From the NCBI RefSeq assembly GCF_002210105.1, contig NZ_AQQU01000006.1:1-64000 (forward strand): DNA of 64,000 bases, read 5' to 3'. This DNA is from Oceanicola sp. 22II-s10i (lineage in GTDB: Bacteria; Pseudomonadota; Alphaproteobacteria; Rhodobacterales; Rhodobacteraceae). The position numbers and the translations under genes are program-made. A model generated the notes under the pieces. It searched no databases. It was not told where the DNA came from and saw nothing but the letters and a program-made list of their open reading frames with translations. Below are positions 15,838-24,943 of this stretch, in pieces; positions within the stretch are counted from its first letter, which is position 1, and the number at the start of each line of letters is the position of its first letter.

Positions 15838-17046
15838 TCAGACGCGCTCGATGATGGTGGCGGTGCCCATGCCCTGCGCGACGCAGAGCGTGATGAGAGC
15901 CGTGGATTTGCCGGTGCGCTCAAGCTCGTCCAGCACGGTGCCCAGGAGCATTGCGCCGGTCGCGCCAAGCGGGTGCCCCATGGCGATGGCGCCACCGTTC
16001 ACATTGGTGTTCGACGCATCGGTGCCCATGGCCTCCATGAAGCGCAGCACCACCGAGGCGAAGGCCTCGTTGACTTCCCAGAGGTCGATGTCTGCGGCCG
16101 TCATCCCGGCACGCTTCAGAGCCTTCTCGGCGGCGTAGGACGGGCCGGTCAGCATGATCGTCGGTTCCGAGCCGACCGAGGCAAAGGCCCTGATCCGTGC
16201 CCGCGGCTTCAGGGAAGCGGCCTCGCCCGCCTCTTTCGACCCGATCAGGACGGCCGCCGCGCCATCCACGATGCCCGACGCGTTGCCGGCGTGGTGCACG
16301 TGGTTGATCGAGGCGAGCTCGGGATACTTGCGCAGGACGATATTGTCGTAGCCCGCCTTCTTGCCCATGACGGCAAAAGCCGGGTCGATCGAGGCCAGCG
16401 ACTGCATCGTTGTCTGGGGCCGCATGTGTTCGTCGCGGTCCAGCACCTTGATCCCGTGCATGTCATGAACCGGAATCACGGAGTTGGCGAACCGGCCCTC
16501 GTCCCAGGCGGTCTTGGCGCGCTTCTGGCTTTCCAGGGCAAGGCTGTCCACATCCGTCCGGGAATAGCCCCAGATCGTCGCGATCGTGTCGGCCCCGATC
16601 CCCTGCGGGGCGTAATGCAGATCCGTCGCAACATCCGGGTCGGTCGTCCATGGGCCGCCGCTGGATCCCATCGGGATGCGCGACATGCTCTCGACGCCGC
16701 CACCGATCGAGAAATCTGCCTGCCCCGACATGACCTGCGCCGCCGCCAGGTTGCACGCTTCCAGACCCGAGGCGCAGAAGCGGTTGATCTGTGTGCCGGG
16801 CACCGTTTCGGCATAGCCCGCCCGCAGCGCGGAAACCCGCGCGATGTCGGCGCCCTGTTCACCCAAGGGGGCGACGCAGCCCATGACGACATCGTCGACA
16901 AGCGCCGTGTCCAGCGCGTTCCGGTCCCGGATCGCGTTCAGCGCGGTCACGGTCAGGTCGATCGGGGGAATGCTGTTCAGTCCACCACCGGCGCGTCCCT
17001 TGCCACGCGGGGTTCGGACGGCGTCATAGATGAAGGCTTCAGGCAT
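15838..17046 (-). CDS. acetyl-CoA C-acyltransferase (thiolase), operon B
   Basis: A 402-residue thiolase that cleaves 3-oxoacyl-CoA with CoA. The nucleophilic cysteine is Cys91 in NRFCASGLEA, the general-base histidine lies in GGAIAMGHPLGATGA, and the second cysteine is in CVAQGMGTATIIE. It is the first gene of operon B, transcribed away from the TetR gene at 17309. A TetR-type palindrome lies 67-83 bases upstream of its start. In the pim comparison it corresponds to PimB. Confidence 0.94.
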   Translation of the reverse strand: MPEAFIYDAVRTPRGKGRAGGGLNSIPPIDLTVTALNAIRDRNALDTALVDDVVMGCVAPLGEQGADIARVSALRAGYAETVPGTQINRFCASGLEACNLAAAQVMSGQADFSIGGGVESMSRIPMGSSGGPWTTDPDVATDLHYAPQGIGADTIATIWGYSRTDVDSLALESQKRAKTAWDEGRFANSVIPVHDMHGIKVLDRDEHMRPQTTMQSLASIDPAFAVMGKKAGYDNIVLRKYPELASINHVHHAGNASGIVDGAAAVLIGSKEAGEAASLKPRARIRAFASVGSEPTIMLTGPSYAAEKALKRAGMTAADIDLWEVNEAFASVVLRFMEAMGTDASNTNVNGGAIAMGHPLGATGAMLLGTVLDELERTGKSTALITLCVAQGMGTATIIERV

Positions 17047-17112
17047 GGTGATCTCGCTCCCTATCTCGTGCCAACGCGACTCGCCAAAACGGAGATCACG
17101 TGCTCGATATTT

Positions 17113-17129
17113 TTAATACGTATGCATTT
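17113..17129. promoter_or_regulatory. putative TetR operator, site 2 (upstream of operon B)
   Basis: TTAATACGTATGCATTT is an imperfect palindrome in the 262-base divergent region between the thiolase and TetR genes. It matches site 1 (9518) at 13 of 17 positions. The location between a TetR gene and a divergent catabolic operon is the standard one for an autoregulated repressor. Confidence 0.6.
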
Positions 17130-17308
17130 CTCCACAGTAAAGCCTCCATCACATTTCACGCCCCAATTGGCAGGTCAGGGCCCGTTCCGGTTGGATGAAT
17201 ACGCGGAACGGACCGGAGTCTCGGCGGCTCGTCGCGGTTGCCAAGTCGAAATGCGCAGGCTAATGATGTATCTGCATTACTATTCTGATGCGGAATTTGC
17301 AGGGCAGA

Positions 17309-18037
17309 ATGGCTGGACAGAAACGCGTTGGCCGCGCCGAGACGGCGCGGGAGAAGATCCTCGAAACGGCCGAGCAGCTCTACGCGCTGCACGGTATCGA
17401 CGCCGTGTCGATCCGGCAGATCAACCAGGAAGCCGGGCAGAAGAACGGATCCGCCGTTCACTATCACTTCGGCTCCCGTGAAGGTCTGATCGAGGCAATT
17501 TTCGAACACCGCGTGGGCCCCGGCAACGAACGGCGCCTGCTGCTGCTGGATCGTCTTAAGGAAGCGTCTGCGGATCACCTGCCCGGCCTGCGTGGCATAG
17601 CCGAGGCAATGGTGCGCCCGCTCTTCGACGGGATCGCGGCCGGCGCCACGTCCTATTCGCGCCGGTTCTTCAAACAGGTGCACATGCAGCACAACCTCAT
17701 GGACAAGCTGCTGTCGCACAAGCACGACCTCGGCCTGCGCGAGTGCTTCCGCCTCATCCGGTGGAGCCACCCGGACGTGCCCACGCCGATCCTCTATCAC
17801 CGCTATATCCACGCCAATGCCATCATGGTCGACAGCGCCGCGAACCTCGAAGAGCGCAACGACCTCGACGCGGCCTCGCTCAACCAGCAGCGCATCGACC
17901 TGCACATCGAATGTTGCATCGACAGCGTTTCAGGCGTGTTCGAAGCACCGATTTCCGAGGCTGCCATGTCCCTGGTCGGAGATCACAAGAAAGCGTCCGA
18001 CGCGCTCGAGCGCATGCGGTCCCGCGCCTCGATCTGA
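17309..18037 (+). CDS. TetR/AcrR family transcriptional regulator 1
   Basis: A 242-residue repressor. The N-terminal helix-turn-helix reads AVSIRQINQEAGQKNGSAVHYHFGSR, followed by a ligand-binding domain with no recognisable subfamily. The ATG at 17309 has AGGGCAG upstream; an in-frame ATG at 17288 would add seven residues. It diverges from operon B and converges with the ligase gene at 18050 only 12 bases away. Its recognition helix is nearly the same as that of the second TetR (32246-32935), implying similar operators. The inducer is probably an acyl-CoA or the imported acid (inference). Confidence 0.9.
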   Translation: MAGQKRVGRAETAREKILETAEQLYALHGIDAVSIRQINQEAGQKNGSAVHYHFGSREGLIEAIFEHRVGPGNERRLLLLDRLKEASADHLPGLRGIAEAMVRPLFDGIAAGATSYSRRFFKQVHMQHNLMDKLLSHKHDLGLRECFRLIRWSHPDVPTPILYHRYIHANAIMVDSAANLEERNDLDAASLNQQRIDLHIECCIDSVSGVFEAPISEAAMSLVGDHKKASDALERMRSRASI

Positions 18038-18049
18038 ACCGCGCGTCGC

Positions 18050-19615
18050 TCAGACCTGACGCGACCGGCCGTCCCAATGCGGGGCCCGGAGCGCTTTCTT
18101 GTCGACCTTGCCCAAAGGCGAGAGCGGCAGCGCATCGACGAAGGCGAAGGTCCTGGGCCGCAGGACAGATCCCTTCCGCGCTTTCACGAAGGCGCCGAGT
18201 TCATCCGCATCACCCGCATACCCCGCCGCGAGGACGACATAGGCAAAGACGGCCTCGCCCCACTTGGCATCGGGCACCCCGATGACGGCCGCCTGTGACA
18301 CGGACGGATGTGCCATCAGGACATTCTCGACCTCTTTCGGGTAGACGTTGAAGCCGCCCGTGACGATCATGTCCTTCTTGCGGTCCACGATGGTCAACCG
18401 GCCATCCGCATTGCGCACGGCCACATCGCCGGTGTGAAGCCAGTTGCCCTCGAACGCAGCCGCGGTTTCCTCGGGTCGATCCAGGTAATGCGCCATGACG
18501 TTCGGACCACGGACGCAGATCTCTCCCGGCACTCCCTCCGGCACCTCGACACAATCGGCATCCAGAAGCGCCACGCTGACGCCATGCGCCGGAAATCCGC
18601 AGGCTTCCAGATCGGCGGGGCGGGTCACGTCATGGGCGGCGCGCGGCAGGTAGGCGATCGGGTAGCACTCGGTCTGGCCGTAGACCTGGGCAAAGACCGG
18701 ACCGAACCTCTCGATCCCCTGTGCAAGCCGGGTCGGGCTCATCGGGGACGCGCCGTAGAGCAGAAGCTCCAGCGAACTCAGATCGCGTTCGGCGATCTCC
18801 GGGTGATCAAGCAGGGCGTAGATCATGGTGGGCACCAGCAGGATCATGTTGATCCGCTTCTCCTCGATCATCGCCAGGCACCGGCCCGCGTCGAACCCCT
18901 TGTCCAGAAAGACCGTGCCGCCCTTCATCAGGACCGGGATGATCTTGGTCCCGGCCACGTGACTGATCGGCGCGGCTGGCAGGTAGCGCGGATGCTCCGG
19001 CAGTTCGAAGCTGCCCAGAATGGTGGTGGCCATGTGCCCGAGCGCACCCGCATAGCGCACCACCGCCTTGGGTCGTCCGGTTGTCCCTCCGGTGAAATTG
19101 ATCGCAGCCGGTTGCATCGGATCGCTCAGATCGACCGGCTGCGCATCATCGACCGCGGCCGCCAGCGTCAGCAGGTCTGTCGCTGCGTCACCGCCGAATG
19201 TCAGGTGCTGAGCCTGCGGAACAGCCTCGGCCAGTTCCGCGGCGCGCGAAGCGGGACCGCCCGTGTCCGCGATCACCCATTTCGCGCCGAGTTCTTCGAT
19301 CTGCGCGACATGGCTTTCCAGCGACCCGAGAGGGTGCAGCATGCTGATCGCGCCACCAAGCCCCTGCACGGCGATCACAAGGCACCAGCTCTCCGGCCGG
19401 TTTGTGGAGAGGATGACGACCCGGCTGCCCTGCCCGACACCCCGGTCGCGCAGCAGGGACTGGAACGCCCCGATGAGACCGGCGACCTCGGCGTATGTCA
19501 GGGTCCTGCCGTCCCAGTCAAAGGCGACACGATCCGCGTAGCGCGCAAGGGCTCTGAGCGTCAAACTCACCCCGGTCGGTCCGGCGTGGACCTCGGAAAA
19601 TGCAGCCTCCGCCAT
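18050..19615 (-). CDS. acyl-CoA synthetase (AMP-forming), second
   Basis: A 521-residue ANL-superfamily ligase. The P-loop FTGGTTGRPKAVV lies at residues 174-186, the motif WLHTGDVAVRNADGRL follows, and the C-terminal lysine is in PLSPLGKVDKKALR. The ATG at 19615 has GGAGGAGGGG a few bases upstream. It is downstream of the class III CoA-transferase gene (51-base gap) on the same strand, so the two form an operon controlled by the divergent IclR gene. It would activate an aromatic or aliphatic acid; substrate unknown. Confidence 0.9.
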   Translation of the reverse strand: MAEAAFSEVHAGPTGVSLTLRALARYADRVAFDWDGRTLTYAEVAGLIGAFQSLLRDRGVGQGSRVVILSTNRPESWCLVIAVQGLGGAISMLHPLGSLESHVAQIEELGAKWVIADTGGPASRAAELAEAVPQAQHLTFGGDAATDLLTLAAAVDDAQPVDLSDPMQPAAINFTGGTTGRPKAVVRYAGALGHMATTILGSFELPEHPRYLPAAPISHVAGTKIIPVLMKGGTVFLDKGFDAGRCLAMIEEKRINMILLVPTMIYALLDHPEIAERDLSSLELLLYGASPMSPTRLAQGIERFGPVFAQVYGQTECYPIAYLPRAAHDVTRPADLEACGFPAHGVSVALLDADCVEVPEGVPGEICVRGPNVMAHYLDRPEETAAAFEGNWLHTGDVAVRNADGRLTIVDRKKDMIVTGGFNVYPKEVENVLMAHPSVSQAAVIGVPDAKWGEAVFAYVVLAAGYAGDADELGAFVKARKGSVLRPRTFAFVDALPLSPLGKVDKKALRAPHWDGRSRQV

Positions 19616-19665
19616 TCGGCCCCTCCTCCGGTCGCCAAGGAAACGCGCGTGCTGGTTTCGTGCGC

Positions 19666-20883
19666 TCAGATGACGCCGTCTTCGCGCAGCTTGTCCAGCG
19701 CCGCATCATCCAGCCCGAACGCGCCGTAGACCTCGGAATTGTGCTCCCCCGTGTCGGGCCCGGTGCGGGGCACGGCATTGGTGCGGCCGGGCACGCGGGG
19801 CACCACGCAAGGCGCGGGCAGCGTGCCGTAATCGGGATCGGGAAGACGGATGATCGCCTCACGGTCCTGGTAATGCGGGTCCGCCTCGATATCCTCGATG
19901 GTGAAGACCTTGGTGAAGGGCACGCCGGCCGCCGTGAGCCGCTCCTCGATCTCGGCATAGCCGTGTGCGGCGAACCATTCGGCCAGGGCCCCGTCCAGTT
20001 CCTCGATATTCTGAACGCGCGACGGATTGGTCTGGAACCTCTGATCGTCCAGCCAGTCCTCCCGGTCCAGTGCCTTGCACAGCCGGGCAAAGATCGCGTT
20101 GGAGGACGCGACAAGCGTGAACCAGGCCCCTTCGCTGCTGGCGTACATGTTGGAGGGCGCGGTATAGCTCGTCCGGTTGCCGGCCGGCATGCGGACAAGG
20201 TCGTTCTGCTCATGCTCCACCGGCAGGAAATCCAGCAGCCGGAACAGGGCTTCGGTCGCGGCCAGATCGACCTCGACCCCCTTGGACGATGGATCACCGC
20301 GCAGGCGGGCCATCTCGGAGGCGATGGAGAAGGCGCAGAAGACACCGGCCACCGCGTCACCGATCGGGAAGTTGCTGTGCAGCGGGCGCCCGCCCAGTTC
20401 TCCGGTCAGGTTGGTCAGACCGCTCATCGCCTCGAAGATCCGGGCGTAGCCGGGCCGTTTCGCATAGGGGCCGGTCTGTCCGAAGCCGGTCAGCCGCACG
20501 ACGATGAGCCGCGGGTTCACCCGATGCAGCGTCTCGAGGTCCAGCCCCCACTTGTCCATCGTGCCCGAGCGGAAGTTCTCGACGAGCACGTCGAACTCGG
20601 GCAGCATCCGCAGGAAGAGGTCCCGCCCCTCCGGTTTGCGGACGTCGAGGGAAATCCCCTTCTTTCCCCGGTTCGCGACCTTCCACCACAGGGCCTTGCC
20701 ATCCTTGACCGGGGACAGGCCGCGCAGGGCGTCGCTGCCATCCGGCAGCTCCAGTTTGACGACCTCGGCCCCGTGATCCGCGCAGAGCGTCGCACCCAGG
20801 GGCGCGGCCAGAACGGTTGCCATGTCCAGAATGCGCACGCCGCTCAGCGCGCCTGTGTCTTTTGTCGAGGGTGTGGAAGTCAT
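19666..20883 (-). CDS. CaiB/BaiF CoA-transferase family protein
   Basis: A 405-residue class III CoA transferase. Typical features are the opening LSGVRILDMATVLAAPLG, the VKLELPDGSDALRG and ENFRSGTMDKWGLD segments, and the IGD of NFPIGDAVAGVF that carries the aspartate expected to form the acyl anhydride. The ATG at 20883 (GAAGGGC upstream) is chosen over a longer open frame to 21042 that would overlap the divergent IclR gene. It probably moves CoA between a succinyl-like donor and a pathway acid. Confidence 0.88.
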   Translation of the reverse strand: MTSTPSTKDTGALSGVRILDMATVLAAPLGATLCADHGAEVVKLELPDGSDALRGLSPVKDGKALWWKVANRGKKGISLDVRKPEGRDLFLRMLPEFDVLVENFRSGTMDKWGLDLETLHRVNPRLIVVRLTGFGQTGPYAKRPGYARIFEAMSGLTNLTGELGGRPLHSNFPIGDAVAGVFCAFSIASEMARLRGDPSSKGVEVDLAATEALFRLLDFLPVEHEQNDLVRMPAGNRTSYTAPSNMYASSEGAWFTLVASSNAIFARLCKALDREDWLDDQRFQTNPSRVQNIEELDGALAEWFAAHGYAEIEERLTAAGVPFTKVFTIEDIEADPHYQDREAIIRLPDPDYGTLPAPCVVPRVPGRTNAVPRTGPDTGEHNSEVYGAFGLDDAALDKLREDGVI

Positions 20884-20959
20884 GGAAGCCCTTCGCGGAT
20901 CTTGAGGTGTTTCGGGTGAGGCAGTGATCCGTCGCCCTCCGCCACAATTCAAGCATGCG

Positions 20960-20974
20960 TTTCGCATAGCGAAA
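20960..20974. promoter_or_regulatory. putative IclR operator palindrome
   Basis: TTTCGCATAGCGAAA is a perfect 6-3-6 inverted repeat in the 146-base divergent space between the CoA-transferase gene and the IclR gene. IclR-type regulators commonly bind 15-base palindromes of this size placed between their own gene and the target operon. Binding is inferred from position and symmetry. Confidence 0.6.
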
Positions 20975-21029
20975 TGATATGGACATGACGTGACCGGCGG
21001 CGACCGGACATTGCAGGGAAGGCGACGCC

Positions 21030-21875
21030 ATGAGATCGACACGACCGGACCAGATCGGTCAGATCCCGCTGCCCGGCTTCGTCCAGCCCCATGACCTGGC
21101 TGAAGATCGGCAATTCGCGATGACCCTCGCCCGCGGGATGGAGGTGCTGCGCGCCTTTACGCCCGCGGAAACCTTTCTGGCCAATCGCGAGATCGCCGAC
21201 CGCACCGGCCTGCCGCGACCGACCATTTCGCGCCTGACCTACACGCTGACCCTGCTGGGTTACCTGAATTACGACCGCACGCTCAGGAAATACCGGCTCG
21301 GCCCCGGCCTGTTGTCGCTGTGCCATCCGCTGCTGACCAGCCTGACCGTCCGGCAGACCGCGCGGCATCACATCGTCGACCTCGCCCGCGCCACGGGCTG
21401 CACCGTCAACCTCGGCATGCTGGACCGCGCCGGCATCGTCTATATCGACACCGCCCGCGCCACGACCGGCAACCAGCACCTGCCGGATGTCGGCAGCAAC
21501 CGGCCCCTGCTGAGTTCCTCGATCGGCCGGGCGCTTCTGTTTTCGGCCAGCCCGGAGGATCAGGACATCATCCTGAACCAGCTCAAACTGCTGGACCCCG
21601 CGACGTTCGAAACCTGGCGCCCGAGGATCGAGGAAGACCGGCGCAGGTTCGAGCGGGAGGGCTTCACATATTCTCCCGGCGACTGGCAGCCGGAAATCCA
21701 CGCTGTCGCCGTGCCGGTCAAACTCGCCAAGCGCGACCCGGCCATGGCGATGAACTGCACGCTCAAGGTCTCGCCGGAAAATTCGGGCAGGGCCCTGCTG
21801 GAAGACGTCGCGCAAAAGCTGAAGGACACCGCCCGGCAGATTGAAGCCGCCTATCGGGCTTCGGGTCCCCAATAA
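21030..21875 (+). CDS. IclR family transcriptional regulator
   Basis: A 281-residue regulator with an N-terminal winged helix (FLANREIADRTGLPRPTISRLTYTL) and a C-terminal IclR effector domain containing GCTVNLGMLDRAGIVYIDTAR and SSSIGRALLFSA. It diverges from the CoA-transferase plus ligase operon, which is its likely target. The start has GGAAGGCGACGCC upstream. Homologues act as repressors or activators responding to small organic acids; the effector here is unknown. Confidence 0.92.
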   Translation: MRSTRPDQIGQIPLPGFVQPHDLAEDRQFAMTLARGMEVLRAFTPAETFLANREIADRTGLPRPTISRLTYTLTLLGYLNYDRTLRKYRLGPGLLSLCHPLLTSLTVRQTARHHIVDLARATGCTVNLGMLDRAGIVYIDTARATTGNQHLPDVGSNRPLLSSSIGRALLFSASPEDQDIILNQLKLLDPATFETWRPRIEEDRRRFEREGFTYSPGDWQPEIHAVAVPVKLAKRDPAMAMNCTLKVSPENSGRALLEDVAQKLKDTARQIEAAYRASGPQ

Positions 21876-21937
21876 TGCAAATCCGATCACGAGATCTGCA
21901 AGCAGAAGTCATTGCCTGCAACCACCGGGCGACGTAG
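21874..21937. promoter_or_regulatory. twin operator/promoter element, copy 1 (upstream of sulP-type gene)
   Basis: This block starts with AATGCAAATCCGATCA, carries CATTGCCTGCAAC 36 bases from its first base and a TAG triplet 61 bases from it. The second copy at 24822-24885 has the same 16-base start, CATTGAATGCAAC at offset 36 and TAG at offset 61. TGCAA recurs at 21876, 21897 and 21917, roughly every two helical turns, as in AraC-type operators. It overlaps the IclR stop and precedes the SulP gene by about 110 bases. Confidence 0.55.
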
Positions 21938-22045
21938 GCAGCGCCACCGATGATGACGCGGGCGATATCGGAGCACCATGACGCCGGCGCCCGAGAAACC
22001 GGGTCCTGATCCAAAGCGTCGTCCCGCAGACGCACGAAGAAGACC

Positions 22046-23821
22046 ATGCCACGCAATCCGTCGACCCGCATGAGACAGCACGCCTTCGCCCGACGCATGA
22101 TGCCGCCCTGGGCGCGGTACGTGACCCCGGCGACGCTGCGCGGCGATTTCGCGGCGGGGCTCACCGGCGCGGCCGTCGTCCTGCCACAGGGCGTCGCGTT
22201 CGCGGCCATCGCGGGCCTCCCCCCGGAATACGGCCTATACACCGCAATGGTCACGCCCATCGTCGCCGCGATTTTCGGCTCCTCCATGGTCATGGTGTCG
22301 GGTCCGGCCACCGCGATCTGCGCCGTGGTCTTCGCCGCCCTCGCGCCTTTGGCGGAACCGGGTTCCGCCAGCTACATCTCGATGGCGATCACCCTGGCCC
22401 TGCTGACCGGTGCCTGCCAGTTGGTGTTCGGACTGGTCAACGCCGGCAAGCTGGCCGCCTTCGTCTCGCATTCCGTCATGCTGGGGTTCACGGCCGCCGC
22501 CGCCGTTCTGATCGGGGTCAGCCAGTTGCGCGGGGCCCTCGGGGTCGACGCGGAAGGCGGGGGGACGGTCGTGGAACGACTGGCGCGGCTCGGAGCCGCC
22601 GCGCGCGACGGCATATCGCCCCATGCGCTCGCGGTGGCGGGCTTCACGATGGCCGTCGCCCTGCTGTGCCCGAAACTGCACCGCAGGTTGCCCGCCTACC
22701 TCATCGCGCTGATCGCGGGCACCGCCTTTGCCCAACTGACATTCGACGACCTCGATACGGTGGGCGCCCTGCCCTCCGTCCTGCCCGCCTTCTCTCCAGT
22801 CCTGCCGTCGGTCGACGAGATCTTCCTGCTGTCGGAAAGCGCGATCGCCATCGCCCTTATCGGCCTGCTCGAGGCGATCACCATCGGTCGCGCCTTCGCC
22901 CCCCGCACCGACATGCCGTTTTCCGCCAATCGCGAGATCATCGGCCAGGGGCTGTCCAATGTCATCGGCTCGGCCTTCCAGGCCTTTCCCGGCTCGGGCT
23001 CGTTCACTCGGTCCGGCCTGAACTACGAATCCGGCGCGCGAACACCCGTTGCCGCGATCGTCGCCTCCTTCGCCCTGATCGCCCTGCTGTTCCTCATCGC
23101 GCCCTTCGTGGCCGTGATCCCGATTGCCGCCGTCTCCGGGCTGATCCTCGTGGTCGCGGCCCGGCTGATCCGGGCCGAGGAGATCCGCCACATCATGCGC
23201 ACCAGCCGCAGCGATGCCGTGATCCTGTTCGTGACCTTCGGCATGGGCATCCTCGTGGACCTCGAATTCGCGATCCTTGCGGGTGTCACCATCTCGCTCG
23301 CGCATTTCATCCACCGCACCATGCAGCCACGGTTTGCCATCGGCGCCCCCGATCCCTCGCTGGTCCAGCGCACCTTCCGCAATGCCGAGAATTTCAACCT
23401 GCCCGAATGCCCGCAGATGCTGGTCTGCCGGTTCGATGGCCCGCTCTACTTCGGGTCCGCCGAGATGCTGCGGGCCGAGTTCCGGCGGATCGCCGAGGAA
23501 CGACCGCGGCAGAAGGTGATCCTGATCACCATGAAAGGCGTGAACGACATCGACCTGGCCGGGACAGAAGCCATCGCGGACGAGACGCGGCGCAGGCGCA
23601 GGCTGGGCGGGGACCTCTACCTCGTCGCGCGCTCGCAGCCCTTCATAAACAGGCTCAGACGGCTCGGCCTGCTGTCCGTGATCGGCGAGGACCATATCTT
23701 TCCGGACAAGCATTTCGCCGTCGCGCAGATCGTGCCGATGCTCGACCCCGAGGTGTGCCGGAGATGCGAGGCGCGGATCTTCCACGAATGCGCCAGGGCG
23801 CCCGGTGCAGACCCGGACTGA
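22046..23821 (+). CDS. SulP family inorganic anion transporter with STAS domain
   Basis: A 591-residue membrane protein. The SulP core of 10-14 hydrophobic segments includes the signature GLPPEYGLYTAMVTPIVAAI and QAFPGSGSFTRSGLNYESGA. A cytoplasmic STAS domain (about residues 450-560) follows, with ITMKGVNDIDLAGTEAIADE. It imports an inorganic or small organic anion such as sulfate, bicarbonate or a dicarboxylate. The C-terminal tail has an unusual cysteine cluster, CRRCEARIFHEC. The stop lies 6 bases from the end of the convergent AraC gene. An upstream element is shared with the AraC/SDR promoter region, suggesting co-regulation. Confidence 0.92.
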   Translation: MPRNPSTRMRQHAFARRMMPPWARYVTPATLRGDFAAGLTGAAVVLPQGVAFAAIAGLPPEYGLYTAMVTPIVAAIFGSSMVMVSGPATAICAVVFAALAPLAEPGSASYISMAITLALLTGACQLVFGLVNAGKLAAFVSHSVMLGFTAAAAVLIGVSQLRGALGVDAEGGGTVVERLARLGAAARDGISPHALAVAGFTMAVALLCPKLHRRLPAYLIALIAGTAFAQLTFDDLDTVGALPSVLPAFSPVLPSVDEIFLLSESAIAIALIGLLEAITIGRAFAPRTDMPFSANREIIGQGLSNVIGSAFQAFPGSGSFTRSGLNYESGARTPVAAIVASFALIALLFLIAPFVAVIPIAAVSGLILVVAARLIRAEEIRHIMRTSRSDAVILFVTFGMGILVDLEFAILAGVTISLAHFIHRTMQPRFAIGAPDPSLVQRTFRNAENFNLPECPQMLVCRFDGPLYFGSAEMLRAEFRRIAEERPRQKVILITMKGVNDIDLAGTEAIADETRRRRRLGGDLYLVARSQPFINRLRRLGLLSVIGEDHIFPDKHFAVAQIVPMLDPEVCRRCEARIFHECARAPGADPD

Positions 23822-23827
23822 CGCCGA

Positions 23828-24808
23828 TCACGTCTCTCTGAATTCGCCGGGGCTGTGTCCGGTCCATTTCACGAAGGCCCGGTAGAATGCACTGGTCTCC
23901 GCGTAACCGGTTTCGGCGGCCACCTCGGCGACCGACAACGCGCCCTCGCGGAGCAACGCCTGCGCCCGCGCGTTGCGCAGTTCGTCCTTGATCGACAGGA
24001 AGCTCTGCCCTTCCTCGCGCAGCTGACGGCGCAGCGTCGCGGGGGACATGTTCAGCCGCCGCGCCATCGTCTCGAACCGGGGCCAGTCGCCGAACGGCTC
24101 GTTCCGCAGCATCGTGCGGATCCGCAGGGCAAGCCCGCCGTCGTGGCTGTAACGCACCAGCAGGTTGGCCGGGGCGGCCCGCAGAAAGCTTCGCAATGCC
24201 GCCTGGCTGCGGATCGGTGCCAGGTCCAGGTGCGACGCGGCATAGAGCAGCCGCGTCCGTGGCTGATCGAACCGCACGGGCGCCCCGAAGAAGTCGCGGT
24301 AATCCTCGCGGTTCGGCGGCGCGAGGCAGTCGAAATCGACCTGCCGGATCGGGATCCGCCGCCCGACCAGCCAGCAGCAGACCCCGTGCAGGATCAGCCA
24401 GTAGGTCCGGTAGGCAAAGGCCGGATGGGCCATAGGGGCCCGCGTCAGAACGATCTGCGCCAGCCCGTCCGACACGACCAGCCGCCCCGCCGGATCATCC
24501 AGAACCAGCCGCAGGAAATCCAGCGCCCGGCGCAGCGCCTGTTCAAGGCTGCCGGCATGCAGGATCGCGTGACACAGCAGTTCAAGGCTGCCCGCCCGCA
24601 TCGGATGGCCGCCCAGCCCGAAGAATTCGTCGTCCAGCGCCTCGGTCGCCCCGCGCCAGAGCGCGCCATATTGCTCCGCCGTCACCGGTTCGTCCCGCAC
24701 CGCGGCGATCCCCGCGCGCCGCAGCAGGGGCCCGGGGTCGACCCCCTTGCGGGTCAGCGCATCCACGGCGTCGTCGACGAAACCGGGAAGGATCAGATGC
24801 GATGCCAT
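23828..24808 (-). CDS. AraC family transcriptional regulator (OruR/ArgR-like N-domain)
   Basis: A 326-residue regulator. The N-terminal two-thirds matches the arabinose-binding-like domain of the OruR/QhpR type ([23 protein letters not shown]). The C-terminal AraC double helix-turn-helix includes [21 protein letters not shown] and [29 protein letters not shown]. The ATG at 24808 has GGAGGCAGC upstream and is preferred over 24838. It diverges from the SDR plus thiolase operon. The 135-base region between them holds copy 2 of the twin operator. Confidence 0.92.
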   Translation of the reverse strand: MASHLILPGFVDDAVDALTRKGVDPGPLLRRAGIAAVRDEPVTAEQYGALWRGATEALDDEFFGLGGHPMRAGSLELLCHAILHAGSLEQALRRALDFLRLVLDDPAGRLVVSDGLAQIVLTRAPMAHPAFAYRTYWLILHGVCCWLVGRRIPIRQVDFDCLAPPNREDYRDFFGAPVRFDQPRTRLLYAASHLDLAPIRSQAALRSFLRAAPANLLVRYSHDGGLALRIRTMLRNEPFGDWPRFETMARRLNMSPATLRRQLREEGQSFLSIKDELRNARAQALLREGALSVAEVAAETGYAETSAFYRAFVKWTGHSPGEFRET

Positions 24809-24821
24809 GCTGCCTCCTGCC

Positions 24822-24885
24822 AATGCAAATCCGATCATGAATCATGTCCCCGGACGACATTGAATGCAACGCCCGCCCGAGATAG
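24822..24885. promoter_or_regulatory. twin operator/promoter element, copy 2 (AraC/SDR divergent region)
   Basis: This 64-base block aligns without gaps to 21874-21937: an identical 16-base start AATGCAAATCCGATCA, CATTGnnTGCAAC at the same offset of 36, and a TAG triplet at offset 61. It lies between the AraC gene and the SDR gene, as expected for an AraC-family binding site that overlaps a promoter. The TAG region could be part of the -10 element. The regulator assignment is by position. Confidence 0.6.
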
Positions 24886-24943
24886 CCCAGCACATTGTCC
24901 GCCACCCCCTCCGATGGAGGTGGCCTGGGAGAGGAGAAGACCC

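Noticed and set aside
22235-23785. 516-residue minus-strand frame opposite SulP
   Set aside because: Highly acidic/basic composition typical of the antisense of a GC-rich coding region; the plus strand has clear SulP and STAS motifs.
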